64,000 nucleotides of DNA from Micropterix aruncella (taxonomy: Eukaryota > Arthropoda > Insecta > Lepidoptera > Micropterigidae). This document shows positions 56,285-64,000 of this stretch, piece after piece; position 1 is the first letter of the stretch, and each line of letters opens with the position of its first letter. Where the stretch lies: NCBI GenBank assembly GCA_944548615.1, contig OX155978.1, forward strand, positions 6,424,415 to 6,488,414. Direction: 5' to 3'. Below the pieces are notes generated by a model that ran no database searches, was not told where the DNA came from, and was given only the letters and a program-made list of their open reading frames with translations. The translations under genes and the position numbers were made by a program.

Positions 56285-56960
56285 CGATAGCGGATCAACT
56301 TTCAACAGCAGAGACCCAACATTTTGTATACGCATTCATTTATGATAGCAACTTCCAAGTTTCAACATGACATGGCTGATGTACCATGGGTTGGCTCCCG
56401 ACCAAGGAACTCCTCAACGGTCAACAGCAGAGATTGAAAATTTTGTATACGCATTCAATTATGATAGCCCCTTCCAAGTTTCATTATGACATGGCTGATG
56501 TACCCTGGGTTGGCTCCCGATGAGGAGACTCATCAACGGTCAACAGCAGAGACCCAAAATTTTGTGTATGCATTCAATTATGATAGCAAATTTCAAGTTT
56601 CACCATGACATGGCTGATGTATCCTGGGTATCCAAGTTTCATTATGACATGGCTGATGTACCATGGGTTGGCTCCCGATGAGGGGACTCCTCAACGGTCA
56701 ACAGCAGAGACCAAAATTTTTGTGTAGGCATTCAATTATGATAGCAACTTCCAGGTTTAAACATGACATGGCTGATGTACCCTGGGTTGGCTCTCGATAA
56801 GGGAACTCCTCAACGGTCAACAGCAGAGACTCAAAATTTTGTATACGCATTCAATTCTGATAGCCCCTTCCAAGTTCCACCATGACATGGCTGATGTACC
56901 CAGGGTTGGCTCCCGATCAGGGAACTCCTCAACGGTCAATAGCAGAGACCCAAAATTTTG
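56285..56960. repeat. 119-bp satellite, about six units
   Basis: CAACGGTCAACAGCAGAGAC-type anchors occur at about 56302, 56421, 56540, 56698, 56817 and 56936, giving a 119-bp period with one 158-bp step. Each unit has GACATGGCTGATGTACC, GGGTTGGCTCCCGAT and CGCATTCAATTATGATAGC. It ends in a TTTCGATTTC-type run and a G tract at 57048-57061. Not coding by appearance. Confidence 0.88.
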
Positions 56961-57061
56961 ATTTCGATTTCGTTTTTGACTTCCATTTCGGTGTCAGTTT
57001 CGGTTTAGATTTCTATTTTTATTTCGATTTCATCATCATTATCATTGGGGGGGGGGGGGGG

Positions 57062-57585
57062 AGGTTAAATGGTGTCGCTAGGTGGGGGGGGTTTGTTAGG
57101 ATTTATGAAATGAATATTCAGATGGATTACGTTCCTGGCTACTTGACAGGAAAGTCTTTGGGTTACACAACCGATTTTTTTTTTCACACGAACTATGAGA
57201 AAAATACCTTTTTCAGACGGTCCTGTTTACGTTATAATAAAGCTTCGAATGACCTCGTATAACGTTTTTCTTAGGTTGCATTAGTTCTTGGTTTATTTAT
57301 TTATTTTTGCTACTAGGTATTTATGTTTTGTAGTAATTAATGGTAATATAGGTCTATTTGTTGTATGTATGTTTTCACACAACTGACGCGACCGCAGAAG
57401 CGAATGCGGATCGGATAAAGAATCTTTGTTTAATATATCCTTTATAAGTGATATATTTCCGTCTCTTTATAACTCTTCCATAGTTTAAAGCTGTCAAAAC
57501 AGTCCTTCTTATCTCCATCCACTCACTGCAGGCACTTTACAATACAGTTTCCTTCTGGTTTCATCTCTTTCTTCGTTGCTTTGAT
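57062..57585. other. no gene seen
   Basis: Non-coding sequence between the satellite and the Mutator-like relic. A plus-strand frame through 57262 is largely low-complexity. Confidence 0.4.
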
Positions 57586-58780
57586 TTAAGTTTCGTAAAA
57601 TAGTGCATTTTTCTTTTTCAAATATTTATTGCAGCATGTCCGGTTTTTCACACTTTTCTCCATATTAGAGTCATTTCCTTTTGAAAATAGTAGTCTGTTT
57701 TTATTTTGGTAGATTTTTTTCAAAATGACCATGCTTATCTGCTTTTCCAAATGTTTTATTTTGACTCTGGCTAAAGCCTTTGAAGCTTGCCTCTGGCTCT
57801 GAAGCAACATTTGACGTAACCAAACAAATTCTGCTCCAGAGAGACCTTGTAAAAAAAGTTTTGTCGGCTGCTTCCGATCTTATGCCTCTGATTTATTTAC
57901 CTAATTACAAAAGCTTGCTTTGCATCGACTATGATCGCCAAAAGCGCGCAAATGGGCCAGCAGATCATTATACAACGGCTCAATATTGCACCTTCTCTCT
58001 GATTCAGAATCACTTTCATAAATATCTATGATTTTGCGAATTGTTTTTCTGAGGATCATGATTTTTTTCTGTGTTAAATGCGTCCGGAATCGCAATATAT
58101 ATTTTGTGTCCGTTTGTTGCTGGACTAATTTATTGCACACGTTTCTAAGTACATGATTTCTGCAGTCTTTTTTCCTTTTTTCCTCTGCTCTAGGAGAATA
58201 TCAGATTCCATACCAGTAGACGGACCGTTGTAATTTTTATAGCACACATGTGTTTTAGGCTCAATCTGCCCTTTTTCTGCTCTTGCACAGATACAGCAGT
58301 ATTTGTTTCGTACGCCCAAAAATACCAGTCCTTTTACCAATTATGGCTGCTGCCCCAGAAAAACTAGAATATTTTTTTTGTAAGTTCATTTATTCCAACA
58401 GCCATCTAAGATTATATCAATTTTGGGAATTCCATTTTTGTCTACTCTTCCTTAAGCACTCGCCATCTGTCTTTCTTTTATTGCAGCCTGATTCATCGAG
58501 TCAATCGATTTTTTTTCAAATAGATAATTTTGTATGGCAGGTTTGGTATATTTTAGGTGTCATCAGAGGAAGATCTAAAGCGGCGAAAAGTTCTTGAAGT
58601 TGCTAGTGTCCACCGCCAATAGCGATCATTCCAGCTACAGCGTAATGAATTTTTTCCAGTACATAACTTGCAATGTATCATAAATGTTAATAAAAGTCCT
58701 ACTTGTTTTCCTCCAACAATTTTAACATAGTGCAGGCCGCAGTTCATGTTACCATAATTAGCTATTTCTTTCAACTTGGT
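57586..58780 (-). mobile_element. Mutator/Phantom-like transposase relic
   Basis: The minus strand, in several frames, reads EIANYGNMNCGLHYVKIV (58774 side), then YCCICARAEKGQIEPKTHVC and YKNYNGPSTGMESDILLEQ, then CNKLVQQQTDTKYILRFRTH with GDHSRCKASFC. The order Cys-x2-Cys-Ala-Arg-Ala, His-x-Cys-x-Lys-Asn, MESD and a distal H..C..FC cluster fits Phantom-type Mutator-like transposases of insects as I remember them. Frameshifts and stops separate the blocks, so it is inactive. No ends identified. Confidence 0.6.
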
Positions 58781-59384
58781 GAAGAAATGTGTATTAGAAA
58801 TGTCTATTTAATTTTATAATTTTTCATAATTATATATTTTTTTAACTATTGACAATTTACATTTTTAAATGTAATTATTTTTATAATCAGAGATGGATTA
58901 TTATTTTTAAAAATGTATTACCTATTTTAATTGCGTCATTTTATTGTTGTAAAATTTTTATATTTGTAATATTTCTAATTTAACTATTCTATAACTGATT
59001 AATCGTTTTTATATTTTATATCTGTATATTTCATTTATACCTATTCAGGTATTTTAGCAGCCTTAGTTATTTCTTAAAGATTTCATATTTTTAAATATGA
59101 AATTATAAAAAAAAATTATTAAAGAAATTATTAAGCATTTTATAGTTTTCAAATTTTAAAAATAGTAAATTTTTACGTAAATGAATTATTGTAGTATACC
59201 ATATAGGGTAAATTATGTAAAATCCATTTGACTATACTAAGAGTAGGGACTCCTACCAACTGGCTTATTTAATTAAAATTAAAATTAAACTATTTATTGT
59301 ATATAAATTGTTTTCTATTCGGCATAAAACCTAAAATAAACATGTTTTATTGATATTTTTATTTTTTCATCTGTCTCGAAGAAT
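58781..59384. other. AT-rich non-coding sequence
   Basis: No gene; poly-A/T-rich sequence. Confidence 0.5.
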
Positions 59385-60806
59385 ATTTATTTATTTATTT
59401 ATTTTCAGGAAAACCAACAGCTAATTATAATTTAACAATGCCGGAGTAACATAGCAGAGAGCCAATTAAAGGTTTTCACGTTTAAATAACGTTGTAGAAA
59501 CATATGTGTTCTTTCAATTAAAGCTATCGATTAAGAATGCATCAAAAATTATTCAACAATGCTAAAAAATTCACTGTTCAGCCGCTGCCTAGCTGAGTTA
59601 ACACTCGTACAGAATAGATCAAAGTCAAAGCGTTTAATCATGTCATTGAAATTGTCACTTGTTCGCCACAGAAATGCATTTTGCCTATATTTGGTACCAG
59701 CATGAGGAACATGAAGAGCAGGGTTAAATCTATTGAGTTTGGAAGGAACATGGAGATTAATTTTATTTAGTAAGTCAGGACAGTTAATATTATTGGAGGT
59801 AATTTTTAGCAAAAAGGTTAAGTCCGCGGTTTCACGCCGCTTAATCAAGGGGAGGATATGAAATTTCTTGCATAAATTGAAATAGTTAGATGAGCTGTAT
59901 GGGATTTTCAGACGGAAGCAGAGATATTTCATGAACTTCATTTGAATGCGCTCGATTCTGTTTATATATTTATCATAACAAGGGTTCCATACTTGAGATG
60001 CATATTCCAAGATGCTTCTGACAAAAGTGCAGTAAAGGATCTTGAAAGTTTTAGCACGGTGAAAGCAAGCTGCACTCCTCATAACAAAACCTAAAGCTTT
60101 GGAAGCTTTAGAAACAATAGATTGAACGTGATTATCGAACAGTAGATGAGAATCATGAATGACACCAAGATCTTTAACCACGCTGCACCTCTGCAAGTTA
60201 TGAAATTTTAATGAGTATGAGGCTAGAGTAAATATTTTTTTACGGGTGTAGGTGACAACGGTGCACTTGGATGGATTGAGGTCAATTTTATTAGAGAGAC
60301 AGTAACTGTCCAATCTTGAAAGGTCCGCCTGAAGGTCGGCGACATCACCGACCGATTTAATTATTTTGAAAATCTTCATGTCATCAGCAAAACATAGTAA
60401 GTGACTATTTAGAAAACAGCTAGCTATATCATTGATGAAAATTAAGAACAGCAATGGACCAAGTAGTGAGCCCTGCGGTACACCGCTAGGGATAGCAACC
60501 CAACTAGAAATATAGTTTTTGATGACGATAGCTTGGGAGCGATTATTGATATAGGAGGAGAACCATCGGAGGAGGTCCCCTTGTATACCCATAAACTTAA
60601 GCTTGTTCAAGAGTAGTCTGTGGTCAATCCTGTCAAAGGCTTTACTGTAATCAGTGTAGACTACGTCTACTTGATAACCGTGATCCATAGCTTCAGTCAA
60701 GAAGTCATTAAAAAGGATAAGATTGGACACCGTCGAGCGACCCCTGATAAAACCATGTTGCGACGGATTGATAGAGTTTTGGAGAGCGGCATATACTTGG
60801 TTATAT
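59385..60806 (-). mobile_element. LINE with long open reverse transcriptase, 5'-truncated
   Basis: The minus strand is open for more than 400 codons, from about 60806 to a stop at 59549. It reads NSINPSQHGFIRGRSTVSNL, VVYTDYSKAFDRIDHRLLLN, IPSGVPQGSLLGPLLFLIFI, LLCFADDMKIF (catalytic YADD-type box), LNPSKCTVVTYTRK, VKDLGVIHDSHLLFDNHVQS, RSILEYASQVWNPCYDKYIN and the C-terminal tail. All core RT motifs from the palm onward are intact. The (AAATA)n tail lies at about 59385-59405. It is 5' truncated before a family 3 MITE. The lack of stops suggests a young insertion. Jockey/CR1-like, clade not assigned. Confidence 0.87.
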
Positions 60807-60833
60807 TAAAAGAAGGATGTCTTCATTTCGTTC

Positions 60834-61103
60834 TTAACCCCTCAAGCCCCGATTGGCCGATATCGGCCACAACACGATTCAGTGTGACGGCCCGGTTTTA
60901 ATTTTATTTTAATTTAATTTGTTTTAATTTATTATGTTTTATTATGTTAATATGTTTCATTTCAATTATGGGTACAGTGGTTTGGCAGTAATGAATGTTT
61001 TGGTGAGACAGTGTCGTAATTCAATTTTTTTACTAATTTTTACTAAAATTTTTTGGGACAGCAACTTGTTAATCGGCTGAGGGGCCGAAGCCTGAAGGGT
61101 TAA
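60834..61103. mobile_element. TTAA MITE family 3, copy 3
   Basis: 270 bp with TTAA at 60834-60837 and 61100-61103, and the same ends as 817-1087. It abuts the 5' truncation of the LINE. Confidence 0.85.
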
Positions 61104-61303
61104 AAGGATAGTGATTTTCTATACTAGGTTATCTCACCGTCGAATCAGTCAAGAATTATAGAATCAGTCAAGTCAGAATCTGCAGAACGCAGAATGCAGT
61201 ACGCATCTGAACGATCTATGTAAACTCGTATTATTCTGTGGTTTTTCGGTGAGCCAGCCGCGCTCGCCTCAAACCGTCAAGGTCATTCGGCTATACTATC
61301 GCC

Positions 61304-61613
61304 TTAACCCTTGGAGTAAATGGGTATTTTCATGGATGCATCTGTGTCTTTTGCAGGATTTTCGGCGACATCGACTTAAAGTACTATAACTACGAAACTA
61401 CTACACCAATCATAAAAAGAACAACTGCACAATGATTGCATTGAAAGTTCGAATATAGAATATTGAAATATCATTTTGTAAAACAGTTAGATAATTATGA
61501 ATAAATATGAGAACGTCAAAGTGAAAAAAACGCGCGACCAGATCTGGTCGTATCATACTCAACGGATAATTGTTTCACAACCAGATTTGGTCGTATCATA
61601 CTCAACGGGTTAA
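61304..61613 (+). mobile_element. TTAA MITE family 1, right member of the stack
   Basis: 310 bp, TTAA at 61304-61307 (shared with the 5.58-kb element) and 61610-61613. Same orientation as 55405-55727. After it, intron 1 of Glo1-B resumes with GAGAGATGTGTATAACGG, exactly as in copy A after 37366. Confidence 0.9.
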
Positions 61614-62184
61614 GAGAGATGTGTATAACGGCAAAATTATCGATCTTCAGACCGGAAGGAAGATGATTTTTTAAAAATATAAGCCGCATTCACATACGTA
61701 CGAGATCATACTCCACGGATCAATTGTGACGCTTACTTATACATGCTTATTCAGGTTTAATTTCAATATAAATTTTATAGCAGTAATTATTTTGAAACAA
61801 CAAAGAAAAGAGGTCGCGAAAGGTGCCCTATCTTGGATTCTGCAAATTTAACGGGTTGCAGGACGGGGGGGGGGGGGGGGGAGAGGGGGGGGGTAAACCG
61901 CAATCTCCCCCCTTCCCCAATCGGTTGTGATTCCCGGCAAGTCCCCCGCCCCTCCCCCCATGCGCCAATTCGTAGTATATTTGTAGTATTTTCAGTGGTA
62001 TTATAATGGTATTTTTCCCAAGATTATTACTAGTATTTTCTTAAATATGGCGGAACACACACACACACACACAGACAGATTTTAGTCTGGAAATGCTCGT
62101 AATCGTCTCGGGGGAGAGGATGGGGGGGGGGGGGGGGAGTCAACATGTAACCGTCTTCATTAAAAAAAAACTTTTGTTTCCTAC
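61614..62184. other. Glo1 copy B intron 1 with G and C tracts
   Basis: Parallels 37363-37908 in copy A. G tracts at about 61866-61891 and 62121-62137 are longer than in copy A. (CA)n near 62055-62072. Confidence 0.7.
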
Positions 62185-62256
62185 CTTGGTTTCAGCGCTA
62201 GGCTTTGCACATAAAGCTTCTACTTCCGCCGGGGATATTCCACATTCATCGGCCAT
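62185..62256 (-). CDS. Glo1: glyoxalase I copy B, coding exon 1
   Basis: 72 nt on the minus strand from ATG (62254-62256) to a GTAGGA donor. It is identical to exon 1 of copy A over all 24 codons and joins in phase 0 to exon 2 at 55361. A TTTTTTTCAG motif lies 15 nt upstream of the ATG, as in copy A. The distance to exon 2 is 6.8 kb because of the TTAA stack. Confidence 0.87.
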
Positions 62257-62345
62257 TATTGTAAATTTCTGAAAAAAAATCAAAGCATATAATAATGCAA
62301 TATTATGATCAGTAATTGTATGCGTTTGCTGATGTAAATAATATT

Positions 62346-63050
62346 AGGTTCTCGCTGTTTGTTAATAGACGACTCCAGCAGTAAGTGCTGGTTGATTTTG
62401 ACACATCCAAAACGTCATAAAACACACTTAGACATATGGTAAACAAACCGTTTTGACACATTAGTGATTTTGTTTTGGCGTCATATTGTCATATACTTTT
62501 AATTGTGTTAAAATGTCTGATTTCGTGCCAAATAATCTTCATTTGTAGAAAGTGTTGATTTTCTTCTTTCATTCGAAGAATACGGCGGCTGAAGCCCAAC
62601 GAGAGCTCCAAAAATGGTGATTTCGATGTTGACGACCAACTGCGTGAAGGAAGGCCAAAATCCTTCGAAGACGCTGAATTGGAGGCATTACTCGATGAGG
62701 ATCTGTGCCAAAAGCAAGAAAAGCTTGCTTCAGCATTAGGAGTTACCTGCCAAGCCATTTCCAAGCGATTGCATGCGTTGGGATTGTATCAAAAACAACG
62801 AAATTGGGTTCCTTATGATTTGAAGCCAAGGGACGTTGAGGGTCGTTTTTTCGCCTGTAACAACTGCCCCAGCGGCAAACAAGGAAGGGTTTTCTTCATC
62901 ACATCTAGACGGGTGATGAAAAATGTATTCATTACAGCAACTCAAAGAGAAGAAAGTCATAGGGACTGTCCGGTCATGCTTCTACGTCGTCGGCTCGGGC
63001 GAATATTCACGCTGCGAAGGTTATGTTGTGTATTTGGCGATATTTTAGCA
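62346..63050 (+). mobile_element. mariner element, N-terminal half of transposase, copy B
   Basis: Paralogue of 38070-38775 with the same lesions. It reads MSDFVPNNLHL at 62513, then LEALLDEDLCQKQEKLASAL, GVTCQAISKRLHALGLYQKQ, NWVPYDLKPRDV, followed by frame-shifted HRIVTGDEKWI-type and FGDI motifs. Dead copy upstream of Glo1-B. Confidence 0.83.
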
Positions 63051-63059
63051 TATATACAC

Positions 63060-63352
63060 GGTTTGTTAACATACGGAATGAAAACTTTGAATGCATATAT
63101 CTCGCTTGTTTATTAAGACCGAATAAGGATTATTGCAGATTAGGAATCAGCGTGGTGGACATAGTCGGGTGAATATCGAATATTGTCAAAAAAATGTATA
63201 TATGTACGTAACTTTGAAACTTTAATGTCTCGAAATAATGCTATTTTCAAGCGTTCGAGGCTATTTTCTATCAGATTTAACATTAAAATGATCAAATCTA
63301 TTAGTGTGTATTTTTTTTTGTTGAGAAAGGTTCCTGTACTGCAGTTATTCCC
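63060..63352. mobile_element. right half of the ATAACTGCAGTATAGGAACC-type MITE
   Basis: Matches 40845-41095 in copy A (TTGAATGCATATATCTCGC, GTGGACATAGTCGGGTGAAT, GGTTCCTGTACTGCAGTTAT). The left half is missing; the mariner fragment abuts directly. Confidence 0.65.
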
Positions 63353-64000
63353 TCGAAACTACGCCACTGTGTTAAGTATGTGGCCACTGTAGTTTCCAGA
63401 GGAAAGGGGCTGCGGAATGACCCACAATCGCGTCCCAACTGACACGAAATGAGTCGATGGTACATACGTGCGATTATGTCCGTCGAAAATACTAATAGGA
63501 AAAATATCTCTGCTTATCCAAAGCGTAATAATTCTGTTCGAATTACATTTAAGCGGTAATATCGACTTAAAATTAAAATCTAAACAAGTTCTCATACCGG
63601 TTTCGCCCGACTAGCCTGCCAAATCACCCAACAACTGACACTGACAGCCGACTGTCAAATGCGAATCACAACTTATTATGATGCGAATCCTGCGCATTGA
63701 GCAGGGATGAGTCGTAAATACAATAACAGGTAAAAATTTGTAACAGGTAAATACAATAACAGGTAAAAATAACAGGTATGTCGATGGAACAGATAATCAT
63801 AATAACAGCAATTTTAGTTCAATAAGAAACGCAATCGGGCCCATTATGTAATTGTTATGATGAAACCTAACGATGAAAAAATGATAGATGTAGTAAAAAG
63901 TTGGCTAATTATATGACAACTTAGGAGCTATGTTAGCTTCGATATATGTACAACTTAAAAAAATTGTTATCGAAGTAGAACTAATGTGGTAATTGTCTAA
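63353..64000. other. duplicated upstream sequence, no gene seen
   Basis: Matches 41100-41252, 44205-44258 and 45566-45720 in copy A and so gives the state without piggyBac and without the 1.29-kb insert. ACAGGTAAAAATA-type short repeats at 63726-63780. No gene seen to the window end. Confidence 0.6.

Larger units (their letters stand above)
55724..61307. mobile_element. 5.58-kb TTAA-flanked segment with GGCGATAG ends
   Basis: TTAA at 55724-55727 and 61304-61307. The left end is GGCGATAGGATAGGCC and the right end, in reverse, GGCGATAGTATAGCC, an imperfect inverted repeat. It contains a 119-bp satellite, a Mutator/Phantom-like relic, a LINE and a family 3 MITE. I see no piggyBac transposase in it. 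It may be a large non-autonomous TTAA element that collected other transposons. Confidence 0.6.
48405..63800. repeat. segmental duplication, copy B (Glo1 and upstream)
   Basis: Head-to-tail partner of 34287-45720. Shared in order: Glo1 exon 3, mariner remnant with the same MITE insertion, exon 2, intron 1 with G tracts, exon 1, mariner N-terminal half, and upstream sequence to about 63800. It is expanded by a 6.2-kb TTAA stack (55405-61613) and by retroelements in intron 2. Confidence 0.85.

Noticed and set aside
37685..62140. G-rich tracts as CRISPR-like or regular spaced repeats
   Set aside because: Simple homopolymer tracts without repeat-spacer structure, in a eukaryotic intron.

Overview
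The window is a transposon-dense, AT-rich stretch of an arthropod genome, almost certainly an insect. It carries short split exons with canonical GT/AG junctions, long AT-rich introns and several DNA-transposon families typical of insects (piggyBac and TTAA MITEs, mariner, hAT, a Mutator/Phantom-like relic, non-LTR retrotransposon fragments). Short TTAGG-type runs also fit an insect. A lepidopteran is plausible but I cannot prove the order from this sequence.

Host genes. (1) 11.6-17.4 kb, + strand: the last three coding exons of the par-1/MARK kinase, encoding the whole C-terminal KA1 domain; the kinase domain lies left of the window. (2) 20.9-21.4 kb, + strand: a very GC-rich terminal coding exon of a gene I do not recognise. 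(3) 34.3-38.0 kb and 48.4-62.3 kb, - strand: two head-to-tail copies of glyoxalase I (lactoylglutathione lyase), each with three coding exons and identical splice phases. The copy at 48-62 kb (B) keeps all four expected zinc ligands. The copy at 34-38 kb (A) has replaced one of them, the Glu of TLELT, by Ala, and has a duplicated splice donor after the same exon.

The Glo1 pair lies in a tandem segmental duplication (about 34.3-45.7 kb and 48.4-63.8 kb). Because the two copies can be aligned by eye, they give filled and empty sites for several younger insertions: a nearly complete piggyBac, a 1.29-kb insert with an 8-bp target duplication, a 314-bp TTAA MITE, and a 6.2-kb stack of TTAA elements that expanded intron 1 of copy B.

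The rest is repeats. There are at least four families of TTAA-flanked non-autonomous elements, one nested inside another. There are two LINE groups with reverse transcriptase fragments, and a LINE-like 3' end encoding a putative PD-(D/E)XK domain (six copies). A GC-rich repeat of about 0.65 kb occurs nine or more times, one copy with five 112-bp monomers at its 5' side. Fold-back elements, a 119-bp satellite and a 20-bp tandem repeat complete the picture. I found no tRNA or rRNA gene and no CRISPR array. Element boundaries and paralogous comparisons were made by eye.
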